Shown in pieces: positions 7,683-16,694 of a stretch of DNA of 49,084 bases. This stretch comes from Pseudobdellovibrionaceae bacterium. Its GTDB lineage: Bacteria; Bdellovibrionota; Bdellovibrionia; Bdellovibrionales; UBA1609. The DNA lies in contig JAMLIO010000011.1 of the NCBI GenBank assembly GCA_023954155.1, positions 1 to 49,084 on the forward strand, given 5' to 3'. A program made the translations under genes and the position numbers. Every line of letters starts with the position of its first letter. Position 1 is the stretch's first letter. The notes below the pieces were generated by a model, which was not told the origin of the DNA, ran no database searches, and saw only the letters and a program-made list of their open reading frames with translations.

Positions 7683-8413
7683 TGTCCGTAATTCGTTCTA
7701 AAGATTTGCTTACATTTTTGAATAGTAATCCATCTATGAAAAAAGGTTGTCTTGTCGATACAAACATTCTATTTGCTGCGAACTATAGCTTTGATCGGTT
7801 TCATGAACCAGCTATTGAAATTTTTGATACATTGATCAAAGAACGTGTACCACGGTTTGTCAATGTGAACGTTCGATCAGAATTTATCAATTTAACGAGA
7901 AAGGTTGTGATAGCTCATGCGCTCATGGATGCCTTTCATGCTGAAGGGAAAAGGCTTCCTTACGATGTTTACAATAAGCTTAAATCTATACGCAAGAGGT
8001 CATTGGATAAAGAGAATATTGATTCGTTATTTCGTATTCAAGACAGCGAGATCGAATCTGTAAGAAATTTATTTATAAATTACTATCCTGATCAACATCA
8101 GGACTTATGGGATTGGTTTTGTGAAGATCATTTAGTTGGCAAAATTGCATCTGAATGGAATTGGGTAGAAGAAGATTTCGGTATCAATTTTTTAAATTTA
8201 AGGTATGCCGAAAGTTATTATCATCTGATAGATGAACTCCGCTGGAGTGATGCCGTCAGCATTGTCGAGCGAACAGCTATAGGCTCATCTGATGCTATGA
8301 TCGTGAATTTATTGATTCAGTCTAAATATGGGTTCGTTGTGAGTAATGATGCTGACATAGTATTTGCCATAGAGCGATTGAAACCCGATGGGAAATTTAT
8401 AATTGTACCATAA
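7682..8413 (+). CDS. PIN-domain ribonuclease-like protein, possible toxin
   Basis: A 243-residue protein with the acidic residues of a PIN nuclease: Asp26 in LVDTNIL, Glu67 in VRSEFINL, Asp204 in SSDAMIV and Asp223/Asp225 in SNDADIVF. PIN domains cut RNA with metal ions and form the toxin half of VapBC-like modules. It is clearly longer than typical VapC (about 130 residues). The extra length is a helical insert between the second and third acidic positions (about 85-190). It is coupled to the small gene upstream and both face opposite to their neighbours, suggesting an independently acquired module. It could also be a non-toxin RNA-processing nuclease. Confidence 0.75.
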   Translation: MSVIRSKDLLTFLNSNPSMKKGCLVDTNILFAANYSFDRFHEPAIEIFDTLIKERVPRFVNVNVRSEFINLTRKVVIAHALMDAFHAEGKRLPYDVYNKLKSIRKRSLDKENIDSLFRIQDSEIESVRNLFINYYPDQHQDLWDWFCEDHLVGKIASEWNWVEEDFGINFLNLRYAESYYHLIDELRWSDAVSIVERTAIGSSDAMIVNLLIQSKYGFVVSNDADIVFAIERLKPDGKFIIVP

Positions 8414-8430
8414 TCGAGGCACACAATTCT

Positions 8431-9351
8431 TCAAATATTGATCCCGCATTCTTTAACGGTTTCCACTTTGTATTGATCTACGATGCTGATCCCGTGCTGT
8501 TTAAGGGTGCTGTGGTGACGATTTACAAACTCGTCTAAAGATTCATAGACTGTGTGGGCATCGGCAGAAAACAGGGTGCCTTCAACATGCAAATACTGAA
8601 AAGGAAGCCCAATGGCAATTTTTTGTCCTGCAAGTTTTAAGGGGCCACCACTGTTTCCGCCATAAACAGAACAATTGTGATAACCAGGTTTAATAGATAG
8701 GGATGTAAGTTGTGCAAGCAAATCGGGATTTTCCTCCCAGTACTTTCTTGTGTCTTCTATGGCTTCTTGTTCCTTGTCAGGATCAGTAAACATATATTCC
8801 GCATGTAAAGAGTCTGAAGGTTGAGTCCAGCAATTTTCTGAAACAGTAAAGCGTCCTTGGCGTTCAGGGTCGGCAGGAAAACCAATAAGTTCGGCTTTGG
8901 AACATGTGGGTGCTTCTGTACCTGCTAGGCTATAGCTGTCTAGTGGGGGATAAAATTCTTTTTCAAATTGAGCTTCAAAGATCACAGCATCATCCAACGC
9001 CGAACTGGCAATGATATTTTGACATCGGCCTATATGGGGAGTGTGGTCTTCGCTGATAGCGTAAAGATAGATCAATCCTTTTTGGCACTGCTGAGTGAAA
9101 TTATAATTGTAACAATGACGAGCGGTCATGATGTAGGGTTTGTTGTTTTTGTTTTTAACAAAAAACCCAGTGCAACCACTACTCATGTAAACAATGCTTT
9201 TGGCCTCGTCAAAAGTGCCATCTCGACGAAGAGTGTTTTCAAACATAAATACATTGTGCAAAAGATCAGGTTGTAAAGCATAAGCCCAAGAGAAGGGCAG
9301 AACCAAACTGATTCCGCAAAAAAATAAAAGTTTAATAGAGGGGGATAGCAT
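8431..9351 (-). CDS. Secreted trypsin-like serine protease
   Basis: A 306-residue exported protein. The signal peptide ends near FSWAYA. The chymotrypsin-fold triad is visible as His79 (TARHC), Asp120 or Asp121 (ALDDAV) and Ser234 (GGNSGGPL). Several cysteine pairs (Cys60/Cys80 region, Cys110, Cys150, Cys174, Cys227) suggest disulphides and a periplasmic or extracellular location. A helical, acidic insert near 190-220 is unusual. I see no good ribosome-binding site before the ATG. The gene ends 17 nt from the convergent PIN gene. A second S1-type protease is encoded at 34755. Confidence 0.88.
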   Translation of the reverse strand: MLSPSIKLLFFCGISLVLPFSWAYALQPDLLHNVFMFENTLRRDGTFDEAKSIVYMSSGCTGFFVKNKNNKPYIMTARHCYNYNFTQQCQKGLIYLYAISEDHTPHIGRCQNIIASSALDDAVIFEAQFEKEFYPPLDSYSLAGTEAPTCSKAELIGFPADPERQGRFTVSENCWTQPSDSLHAEYMFTDPDKEQEAIEDTRKYWEENPDLLAQLTSLSIKPGYHNCSVYGGNSGGPLKLAGQKIAIGLPFQYLHVEGTLFSADAHTVYESLDEFVNRHHSTLKQHGISIVDQYKVETVKECGINI

Positions 9352-9442
9352 GGTGGATAAAGTATTACGAATGCTGTCGTTTTTAAAGCAAAATCTGTAA
9401 GGGTAGATTTACTGGTATATTATTTACACCTGAAAGCTTTTT

Positions 9443-10210
9443 TTATAACTTCTGAAGAAGGATCTTATTGTTCCCAAAGATTCCTAGACACTTAAGTTGG
9501 TGCTTTTGGGCCAAAAATTCAAAGCTTTCTTTCTGATAAAAGATCACATGTGTGGGGTCGTTTTTATAATACCATTTTTTAAAACTCTCAAAGTCCTGAG
9601 GATAGAGTTCTGTGCTCAGAAATAAAAAACTGCCTTGGTGAGCAAATTGTAACAATTGATCAAAGTCACGACTTGCGTATGTGAAGTGCTCCACCACTTC
9701 GTGACAGAAGATCACATCAAAGGTGTCACGTGTTGGGGCTTGGGTATGATAGTACTTATCCCAGCTTTGCACTTCGTAGGGTGAAGATTGTAAAATGTAT
9801 TCTAAGGCTTTCACGGGCCCACAACCATAATCTAAAATGGTTTTAAATGACATCTCCCCATTATCTGATAGAGGGAGTTCTTTGGTGTAGAGGTTAGGGC
9901 TTTGGAGTTCCAACATTGAAGGTTTCTCTTGCACAGTGACTCCTTGCCTGCTTATGGAGGAAGGGGTGTTTTGTATAAACTCATTCCAGCTTTTCTTTAG
10001 ATACTGAATATATCTTGAATCTTCGATAGAGTTATTGTGCAGATCATATCTGGCCTTTTCTGCTTCTGGGACAAGGTGATTTTTGGGGTCTTTAAAAACA
10101 GATTTACAATTCGTGCAAAAATAAAAAGCCCCCTTAAGGGGCCATTGCTCACCAGTGCCGTGCTCATGAATGTTAAGGCTTAAACATAAAGGGCAATGAT
10201 GGTGAGTCAT
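9443..10210 (-). CDS. Class I SAM-dependent methyltransferase with N-terminal zinc ribbon
   Basis: The N-terminus carries a zinc-ribbon pair (CPLC and CTNC), followed by a Rossmann methyltransferase with motif I TILDYGCGP, an acidic residue after strand 2 and the DVIFCHEVVEHF block. Such C-x2-C methyltransferases are often encoded in polysaccharide clusters, but no such genes lie here and the substrate is unknown. I chose the ATG starting MTHHH, preceded by AAAGGA. An upstream in-frame GTG has no ribosome-binding site. About 45 residues between the ribbon and motif I look like a poorly conserved linker. Confidence 0.82.
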   Translation of the reverse strand: MTHHHCPLCLSLNIHEHGTGEQWPLKGAFYFCTNCKSVFKDPKNHLVPEAEKARYDLHNNSIEDSRYIQYLKKSWNEFIQNTPSSISRQGVTVQEKPSMLELQSPNLYTKELPLSDNGEMSFKTILDYGCGPVKALEYILQSSPYEVQSWDKYYHTQAPTRDTFDVIFCHEVVEHFTYASRDFDQLLQFAHQGSFLFLSTELYPQDFESFKKWYYKNDPTHVIFYQKESFEFLAQKHQLKCLGIFGNNKILLQKL

Positions 10211-10252
10211 ACGGATTTGGTTTTCCTTTCTAATTGGAAAGGACACTACAAT

Positions 10253-10612
10253 TTATTCTGCAAATAAGCTAGGAGCTAACTCGCTGTCTAAAATGTAAAA
10301 CGCATTTTTAAGTCCACAGTCATTGATCGTAGAGTCAATCTCTACCACAGGTGTGGAAATTAAAAGACGAACGACTCCCTCAACGTTAGTACTGAGCACT
10401 TCAACAAAAGCTTTACCTGGCAGCCAACCACAGATGTTGGACTCTTGTACATCAGTAGAACCAAAAACAGGTAAACCTTGTGCAGATGTCACACGATAAT
10501 ATCCTCTTTGAGCGGGACTTTCTTGTAAAGCGCCGTTAGGAGTTAATTTGGCATAAGTTGAAAAGCTAAAGCCAAGCACGAAAAGACATACAAAAAGAAC
10601 ACTTGTTTTCAT
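10253..10612 (-). CDS. Small secreted protein, possible SH3-like fold
   Basis: A 119-residue exported protein with a clear signal peptide (cleavage after FSTYA) and a GAGGTG ribosome-binding site. The mature part contains a segment (YYRVTSAQGLPVFGSTD, later GWLPGKAFVEVL) that resembles a bacterial SH3 domain, where a glycine-tryptophan step follows a short-loop strand. Two cysteines could form a disulphide. I do not recognise a specific family. It lies just upstream of the methyltransferase gene on the same strand. Confidence 0.7.
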   Translation of the reverse strand: MKTSVLFVCLFVLGFSFSTYAKLTPNGALQESPAQRGYYRVTSAQGLPVFGSTDVQESNICGWLPGKAFVEVLSTNVEGVVRLLISTPVVEIDSTINDCGLKNAFYILDSELAPSLFAE

Positions 10613-10750
10613 AATTTCACCTCGTAGGGATAAGTATTTTGTGCCTCTTTAAGAGAGACGTTGCCCACTTAAGAGTTCACTTTGTTTTGATAGGTGATGG
10701 TGTATCTCAACACCTTGCTAAACCTAAGAAGAATCAGTGTTTTTGTAAAT

Positions 10751-10779
10751 TTGACAGGAGCAAAAAACCTCGATACATC
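10751..10779 (+). promoter_or_regulatory. Possible promoter of the glutaredoxin gene
   Basis: A consensus -35 box TTGACA is followed after 17 nt by TACATC, a poor -10 match. It lies about 25 nt before the glutaredoxin start codon. Confidence 0.35.
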
Positions 10780-10802
10780 CATAGTAACAAAGGAGCAAAG
10801 TT

Positions 10803-11054
10803 ATGAGTCAGGTGACCATTTATACTTGGACAGTGTGCCCTTATTGCGATCGTGCGAAAGCTCTCTTAAAATCCAAAGGTGTAGACTATAAAGAGATCAA
10901 TCTGGATGGAAAAGATGATGAACTCAATGCTTTAAGAGAAAAAACAGGCATGCGAACTGTACCTCAAATTTTTATAGGCGATGAGCTAGTCGGAGGGTAC
11001 ACAGACCTTGCTGCTCTGGATGCTTCTGGCGAGTTAGATAAAAAGTTAAGCTAG
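10803..11054 (+). CDS. grxC: Glutaredoxin 3-type
   Basis: An 83-residue dithiol glutaredoxin. It reduces disulphides and glutathionylated proteins in the cytoplasm with glutathione. The active site CPYC is at residues 12-15 after a short first strand, TVPQIFIG contains the cis-proline, and GGYTDL binds glutathione. Length matches bacterial GrxC. AAAGGAG precedes the ATG at a good distance. The gene overlaps the 3' end of the convergent dusC-like gene by 9 nt. Confidence 0.95.
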   Translation: MSQVTIYTWTVCPYCDRAKALLKSKGVDYKEINLDGKDDELNALREKTGMRTVPQIFIGDELVGGYTDLAALDASGELDKKLS

Positions 11055-12065
11055 GTGCTGTAAAATATCTTCCACTTGACGATGTCTTTTGATTTGCTCA
11101 AAGGCATGTTGAAAAAATACAGAGTGCCTAGAGAGCAGCTTGATCAGCTGCTTTAACCGTCCGAGCAGTAAGGGCACAGGGCTTGTGGCATTCAGTTCAT
11201 AGTATTTAAAAATAAACTGATGAATATAAAACCGCTCCAGATCATTGGGCATGTGAGGATTGGAACTGGCTTGAGGTTGGAGCAGTAACGCGGTTTCAGG
11301 ATGAGGAACACTTTCCCCTAAGGCACTACGGATCTGTAAGGCCAATAAAGGCTGAGCCATCAGTCCTCGACCTAACATCACATCTGAGCAACCGCTGATC
11401 TCTTTGCATTTAAAATAATCTTCCACGGACCAGATATCACCGTTGGCCACAACGGGCATGGTGACCGCATCTTTCATATTGGCAATGTACTCCCAGTGCG
11501 CAGGGGGGCGATACGCCTCTAGTTTGGTTCGTGCGTGAACTACTAAATTGGCGGAGCCCGCTTCTTGTGCGGCAAGAGCAATCTCTTTATGAAAGTCTTT
11601 ATGCTCAAACCCTAAACGCACCTTAGTGGTGACGGGGATGTGTGTGGGCACAGCTTTTCTCACGGCCTGAGTGATCGCAAAAACCCGTTCGGGATTTTTT
11701 AAAATGACAGAGCCTCCATCGTGACGATTCACAGTTTTGGCAGGACAGCCAAAGTTGATGTCAATGCCGTGGGCTCCAAGCTCGCAGGCCAATTGGGCAT
11801 TTTCTGCCATGCAATTCAAATCGCTTCCTAAGAGTTGTAAAAACACAGGTGTCCCATGAGGAGTGCGTGATTGGGTATGAAGCTCAGGAGCAAATTTATA
11901 AAACACCGAAGCAGGATTTAAATACTGAGTGACACGAATGAACTCTGTAGCACATACATCAATTCCTCCAAAGCCCGTGAGGATGTCTCGAATCTGTGGG
12001 TCCACCACACCTTCCATCGGTGCAAGATAAATTTTGATTGCTTTAAGGGGTGGCGAAAGTGTCAT
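11046..12065 (-). CDS. dusC: tRNA-dihydrouridine synthase, DusC-like
   Basis: A 339-residue flavoenzyme that reduces uridine in tRNA. The N-terminal LAPMEGVVD, TEFIRV and the long block ending SRTPHGTPVFLQLLG resemble E. coli DusC, which makes D16. The catalytic cysteine sits in DINFGCPAKTVNRHDGG, followed by VKVRLGF, HARTKLEAYRP, ANGDIW and MLGRGLMAQP. The DusC subgroup call is from remembered sequence patterns and is less sure than the family. The C-terminal helical domain is complete. Confidence 0.92.
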   Translation of the reverse strand: MTLSPPLKAIKIYLAPMEGVVDPQIRDILTGFGGIDVCATEFIRVTQYLNPASVFYKFAPELHTQSRTPHGTPVFLQLLGSDLNCMAENAQLACELGAHGIDINFGCPAKTVNRHDGGSVILKNPERVFAITQAVRKAVPTHIPVTTKVRLGFEHKDFHKEIALAAQEAGSANLVVHARTKLEAYRPPAHWEYIANMKDAVTMPVVANGDIWSVEDYFKCKEISGCSDVMLGRGLMAQPLLALQIRSALGESVPHPETALLLQPQASSNPHMPNDLERFYIHQFIFKYYELNATSPVPLLLGRLKQLIKLLSRHSVFFQHAFEQIKRHRQVEDILQHLA

Positions 12066-12067
12066 AA

Positions 12068-12104
12068 GCTAGGGTCTTATCATAGAAAATTTTGATATCC
12101 TAGC
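12068..12104. promoter_or_regulatory. Stem-loop just upstream of dusC-like gene
   Basis: GCTAGG and CCTAGC pair across 25 nt, with an inner TATCA/TGATA pairing. It begins 3 nt from the start codon of the minus-strand dusC-like gene and is not followed by a T-run on either strand. It may affect translation initiation or be an operator. Confidence 0.3.
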
Positions 12105-12261
12105 CTTCAGAAGTAAATAGGGTGGACTTATATCTTACTTAAATTCAAGGGGCAAAAAGAATGTCAAAACCTTAGTCAGAAGAAGCTCCAGTGACTAACA
12201 AATCCAATATAAAGTGACGTTTTTGGTCTCTATTTTGCAATTGTTAATCTGGGGGGGAGAC

Positions 12262-14358
12262 ATGATCTGGAAAAGTAAAAAAATATACATAGTTTTATTT
12301 TTTACAGCCATGTTTATACCCAAGGCCCATTCTCAAGAGGTGGGCCATGGAACAGGTGCAGTGTCAGCGCCTGCGCCACAAGGAAGACCGAGTGCTTCTA
12401 GCAATGCACACTCTTGTACCCTAGAGCAAATAGAAGAAAACAAAAAAGTGATCGCCTACTGTGATGCGAATTGGGAAAAATGGGAGATCGAAAAACCACC
12501 CGAAAATGAACGTCGCTCGGTCCATGACTGTTCAGGGCTTTTTTCTTCCACCACAGTGTCAAGTTGTGGGAAGGCCATCTTGGGTCTTCCGATCATGGCC
12601 TACCAGCTGGCCAAAATGGGTTGGAGCACTATATTTCCAAATAAAAATACTTTTGCCTATGTATCTCAAGAAGGAACTTTAGAAGAGATCACTGAGTATC
12701 TGCTCACGGAAAAGGTCACTCAAATTTGTGGAATGACCCCAGAACACGAAAGCTATTCGGCCTATCACGAGCAAGTGTGTGAAACTTTGTATCAGTCACT
12801 TGAACCTGGTGATTTGATGGCTGAAAAAATGTGTTTTGATATCATCAATGAAGAGGATTATAAGGCCATTCGTTGTCATGAAAGTTCTGAAGCCCAAAAG
12901 TTCAGACAAGAAAAAAGACAAGAGGCCTTAAAAGAAGCGCAAGAGATCAAAACCTTACAAAAAGAACAAAAAAGAATCGCCCAATCTAAGAAAGCCGAGA
13001 TGGATCGAGTGTATGATGTCTGTAAAACTCATCTAATGCCTAATTACAGTACGACAGAAAAAGTTTTAATGTTAGCCGTACCCCTTTATGGTGCGAGCGC
13101 TATAGCCCTCAGTCAGGCTCAGCCTAGCAAAAGAGCCGTTGAGCTTTTTAATAATTGTGTGAACGAAGAGACCAAGGGCAACCCCGAACTTCGTCAAGAG
13201 TTGGAAAAAAGTGGAAGAGGTCTGGTGGAACAGCTCACGGGACAACTTGATGCCTTACAATGTTATGATGAGGGATCACGACGAGAACTGCAATGCGAAC
13301 TGGCTCTGGCTGCAGGCACATTAGGGGGCAGTCTTTCCATTGCTGCTGCAAAAAAACTGGGTAAAAAAGGAATCTCTGCTATCGAGCGACGTTTAGGTCG
13401 AAAGATGCTTGGACTTGCCGATAATTTTAGAGACTTAAGACGAGCCGCCGCTTTAAGTGACGCCCAAAGAATCAGTGAGGCTTCGGAGCTGTTAGGTAGA
13501 AAACTTAAAGCCTATGAAGCCAAACAGATTTTAGACGCCCATAAAGTGGGAAACGGTAGAGCGGGGGCAGGGTATTTTAATTACACACCTGAAGAGATCG
13601 CCGAAAAAGCACGAATTTTAGAAGCCTTCACTCCTGATGAGCGCCGCCTATTGATGGAAAGAGGAATTGTTGGGCAAATGCAGAGTGGGGGAGAACATTT
13701 AGGACGCACCTTTGCAGTGAGAGATTACACTGAAGAGATCATGGCCTTGTGGGATGAGGGCAGCTCATACGCTGTACGGTGTAGCAGTTGCGGTTTTTCA
13801 AGAATCAAAGTGGATGATGTGGCAAGAGGACATATTGCCGCTAGACATGAAATGCACAATCTGGCCACACAAAATATGAACAAAGCCTTAAATGAAATCA
13901 ATCAACTTATGGCACGAACTCCTAAAGGAAGTCATATTTCTACAGAAGAGGTTTTGCGCATTTTAGATAAACATGGTGTACCGTACTTGGATAATGGAGT
14001 GACGACGATGTTCCCTCGAGGGACAGACATCAATAAATTTTTTGAAAATTTAAAAAACGTAGAATTAAAAGAGATCGGTACGGGAAACACTATGCGTGGA
14101 GCTACGGATTACAGTGCGGTAGTCAACGGGGACACCTACGTGGTTCGTATATGCACTTCTAAGCAACCTTGTTCAAGAGGTGATGGCTTACCCGCAGCCA
14201 AAGAAGGCGAAGTGATCAGTGCTTATCCTTCTTGTGGTCAGGGAGTCCGCTTGATACCTAAACCTCGAGACATTAGAAATATTTTGGATAACAAGATACA
14301 ATCAGGTGGTAACCGCGTTATGCTTTCTGATATCTTTCCTGAACGCAGCTGTTCTTAG
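12262..14358 (+). CDS. Large secreted protein with toxin-like C-terminal region
   Basis: A 698-residue exported protein. I start at MIWKSKK, which has a run of seven G followed by AGAC directly upstream, and a signal peptide ending near KAHSQ. The first third is Cys-rich, followed by a charged coiled-coil (about 195-260) and two short hydrophobic stretches. The middle holds a helical repeat-like segment (SEASELLGRKLKAYEAKQIL, then a stretch ending MERGIVGQ) of a type I associate with secreted toxin-like proteins. The C-terminus has CSSCG and GHIAARH, and a final domain with GEVISAYP, a pattern seen in BECR-fold RNase toxins. That last point is tentative. No immunity gene is obvious: the next gene is convergent. 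Confidence 0.7.
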   Translation: MIWKSKKIYIVLFFTAMFIPKAHSQEVGHGTGAVSAPAPQGRPSASSNAHSCTLEQIEENKKVIAYCDANWEKWEIEKPPENERRSVHDCSGLFSSTTVSSCGKAILGLPIMAYQLAKMGWSTIFPNKNTFAYVSQEGTLEEITEYLLTEKVTQICGMTPEHESYSAYHEQVCETLYQSLEPGDLMAEKMCFDIINEEDYKAIRCHESSEAQKFRQEKRQEALKEAQEIKTLQKEQKRIAQSKKAEMDRVYDVCKTHLMPNYSTTEKVLMLAVPLYGASAIALSQAQPSKRAVELFNNCVNEETKGNPELRQELEKSGRGLVEQLTGQLDALQCYDEGSRRELQCELALAAGTLGGSLSIAAAKKLGKKGISAIERRLGRKMLGLADNFRDLRRAAALSDAQRISEASELLGRKLKAYEAKQILDAHKVGNGRAGAGYFNYTPEEIAEKARILEAFTPDERRLLMERGIVGQMQSGGEHLGRTFAVRDYTEEIMALWDEGSSYAVRCSSCGFSRIKVDDVARGHIAARHEMHNLATQNMNKALNEINQLMARTPKGSHISTEEVLRILDKHGVPYLDNGVTTMFPRGTDINKFFENLKNVELKEIGTGNTMRGATDYSAVVNGDTYVVRICTSKQPCSRGDGLPAAKEGEVISAYPSCGQGVRLIPKPRDIRNILDNKIQSGGNRVMLSDIFPERSCS

Positions 14359-15146
14359 TTGAGGGTTTGAGAGTCGCGACCTAAATACAGATCAACGTAA
14401 GTCTTTAATCTTTCTTGTTGCATGACTGGGGTTAAAAGTATTGTGGTGGTGTTTCTTTCGCCTCCCGCACTGAACACATCATGGGTGATGCGATAGTTGT
14501 CGATGGTTAAAAGTAACCTTCCGTCATCTAGTTTTTTAAATGTCCAAACAGAACGTTCATTCATTTGCACCGCCGTTCTGACACGAGAGATAAAACTGAT
14601 CTGTAAAGTTCTAGGGTCAGTGGAGCTGACTTGTGAACGGACCCCGTTATCAACAATAGGCTTTCCTGAAATGTAACTCATCACAGGCTCCACATAGTAT
14701 GTGGACCAAATGTCTTGGTTTGTTTCTTTGGCAGACTCAGTTTCTGTTTTTGTAATGTCAGTTTCTAGTTTTCCGATTTGTGTTTGGCGAAGAACATTCT
14801 GACCTTGCTGATTAAAAAAGTGCAGTACCATGGCTTCCCCTAAGGGAGTATTTTCATTGTCTTCGGTTTTTACAAGCTCCCATCTTTTGCTACCTAGGAC
14901 ATAGTTTTCAGAGGATAGCTTTTGAGTCAAAAAGACCTGCATAGGGTTCTTTTCAACAGAAAAGTAACTCATAATCGCTTTGTCACTAGCCTCAGGCGAA
15001 GGATTTCCTTTGTAAATGTCGAGCAAAGGGTTTGTGGAATCCAGAAGTTTGGCCCCTTCCACATTTAAAAACTCCACACATCGGCCTTGGGCAAAGACAG
15101 ATGTCGTCCACAATAACATTCCTATAATAATAAGAGCTTTAAACAT
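14355..15146 (-). CDS. Secreted protein of unknown function
   Basis: A 263-residue exported protein starting at MFKALIII, with GAGAGG upstream and a signal peptide ending near SVFAQ. The mature part looks beta-rich with polar loops and no membrane segments. I recognise no family. It ends in a 4-nt tail-to-tail overlap with the large secreted protein gene. No terminator separates the two. Confidence 0.7.
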   Translation of the reverse strand: MFKALIIIGMLLWTTSVFAQGRCVEFLNVEGAKLLDSTNPLLDIYKGNPSPEASDKAIMSYFSVEKNPMQVFLTQKLSSENYVLGSKRWELVKTEDNENTPLGEAMVLHFFNQQGQNVLRQTQIGKLETDITKTETESAKETNQDIWSTYYVEPVMSYISGKPIVDNGVRSQVSSTDPRTLQISFISRVRTAVQMNERSVWTFKKLDDGRLLLTIDNYRITHDVFSAGGERNTTTILLTPVMQQERLKTYVDLYLGRDSQTLN

Positions 15147-15535
15147 GTTTGCGGCCTCTCTAGGATTCACATTCTTAAAGGTTGTTTTATACAAAGATTA
15201 TGCCCACTTAGGACCTGTCTAGGTGTTTTTAGAAGTACATATAGAGTCCCCCCGTAAAATCAAGGACCAAAAATGTCATAGACAGACTCTGGCTGTGAGT
15301 CCGTGGCGCACACGATAATTGGCGAGTTCCTGATTTTCCGTTGTCAACCTTGAGCGTGCAAGACATGTTGAGTGTGCTTATAATAGAGACCTTACTCTAT
15401 CATATTGAAACAGCAACATTATAACTAGTCTTGCCCAGAATCATGACATTGTTAAAAGTCTACGCACTGATTTAAAAATCAGAGCACATACACTTGGTTT
15501 CAGATTTGCTTTACCCAATCTGTTGGGGGGAACTT
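15147..15535. other. Divergent intergenic region
   Basis: About 390 bases lie between two divergently transcribed genes for exported proteins, so both promoters must be here. I see one imperfect inverted repeat (AAAATCA-type arms near 15256 and 15330) but no convincing reading frame, terminator or foldback-core match. Confidence 0.4.
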
Positions 15536-16561
15536 ATGATTTTTAAAAAAGCACTGGTATGGATTGCATTATTGGTTACAGTATTGACCTTTCAGAACTG
15601 TGAATTTCAAAGCTTTGATTCGTCAGAGGTCGAAAGAAAGGAAGTGACGTCAGTAGACCATTTCTCGGTGGACATTAAGGAGCATCCTCATGTGCTTGAA
15701 GGCTATCAGTACACCACTCAAATTAGAGCGCAATTAGATGTAGCCACAGGAATTGACGGCCATCAGATTGTGGCTAAGGATAAATTTATTATCACCAAGC
15801 AAACATCAGACACAAGTAAAAACACCTGCACCACTTCCTACAGTGTGTCTAGGGATGAGATCAGAACCCTACTTAAAGATATTGAAGATGCTCGCGTGGT
15901 GAAAGCTCTCAAGTCCTCAGATCTATGGATTGCCGATGCCGCTATTTATACTTTAAGTGTCAATCATGAGACAAAAATCTTACTCAGTAACAAGAATTAC
16001 CAAGCAGGTGATTTGTACACGACAGATATTCAATTTTCTGATTTTGAAAAGCTACTTCAGCAATTAGAAGACAACATCATAGCCAAAAACTGTGAAGATG
16101 TAGCGATAGACAGTTTTGCCGTTACAATTAAAGAGCATCCTCATGTTATGACAGGACATAAGTACACTTCGTTTATTAAAGCATCTTTAGATTCTGCCAC
16201 AGGTGTTGATGGCAAGGTGATTTTGATAAAAAATCAGTTTCTGATCACTAGAGAAGAGATCATCGCAGGCAAAGGAACTTGTGCCATGAGCTATAGTGTT
16301 TCTCGGGATGACCTCAGTTCAGTCTTAAAAAAGATCAAAGAGGCCAAAATCAACTTTGCCACAAAGCCTTCAGAAATCAATGGGGCTGACATGGCCATTT
16401 ATACTTTACAAGTTGATAAAGGGCCTGTGATTTTACTCAGTAGTATAAACTATAACAAGGGTGATCATTATACCACCGACATAGGGCTTAAAGATTTTAG
16501 TCAAGCCTTGGATAGTTTAAGTCATAAAGTGATCTTTAATGGATGTGCGGACGAAAAATAG
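15536..16561 (+). CDS. Lipoprotein with two tandem homologous domains
   Basis: A 341-residue lipoprotein. The start MIFKKALV is preceded by a run of six G. The lipobox is VLTFQNC. The mature part is an internal duplication of about 155 residues. Each copy begins with a strand containing IKEHPHV, then YT and a DSATG/DVATG-GIDG segment, SYSVSRDE/SYSVSRDD, IYTL and DLYTTDI/DHYTTDI, and ends at a cysteine. Each copy has a conserved Cys before SYSVSRD that could pair with the terminal one. The family is unknown to me. The two copies are diverged, so the duplication is old. A strong terminator follows. Confidence 0.8.
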   Translation: MIFKKALVWIALLVTVLTFQNCEFQSFDSSEVERKEVTSVDHFSVDIKEHPHVLEGYQYTTQIRAQLDVATGIDGHQIVAKDKFIITKQTSDTSKNTCTTSYSVSRDEIRTLLKDIEDARVVKALKSSDLWIADAAIYTLSVNHETKILLSNKNYQAGDLYTTDIQFSDFEKLLQQLEDNIIAKNCEDVAIDSFAVTIKEHPHVMTGHKYTSFIKASLDSATGVDGKVILIKNQFLITREEIIAGKGTCAMSYSVSRDDLSSVLKKIKEAKINFATKPSEINGADMAIYTLQVDKGPVILLSSINYNKGDHYTTDIGLKDFSQALDSLSHKVIFNGCADEK

Positions 16562-16653
16562 GGAGCTTGTCTAGGCAGCAAAAAGTCATAGGTGTAGTTG
16601 ATATGAAATGATAACTAAATTCTGTAAAAACAATACAGGCTTTAAAGATAAAG

Positions 16654-16694
16654 AAAAATAAGAGAGGTGGGTTAAAAACATCTCTCTTATTTTT
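16654..16694. terminator. Bidirectional terminator between lipoprotein and EVE genes
   Basis: A 16-bp stem (AAAAATAAGAGAGGTG against CATCTCTCTTATTTTT, one G-T pair) around a 9-nt loop, with A and T runs on the two outer sides. It can act on both convergent transcripts. The stop codon of the EVE gene lies inside the right arm. Confidence 0.85.

Noticed and set aside
11046-11054. Overlap of grxC and dusC-like genes as a possible annotation error
   Set aside because: Both C-termini are consistent with their families, so the 9-nt tail-to-tail overlap appears genuine.
15253-15340. Possible fourth foldback element between divergent secreted-protein genes
   Set aside because: An imperfect AAAATCA-type inverted repeat encloses about 60 nt, but the enclosed sequence does not match the conserved core.
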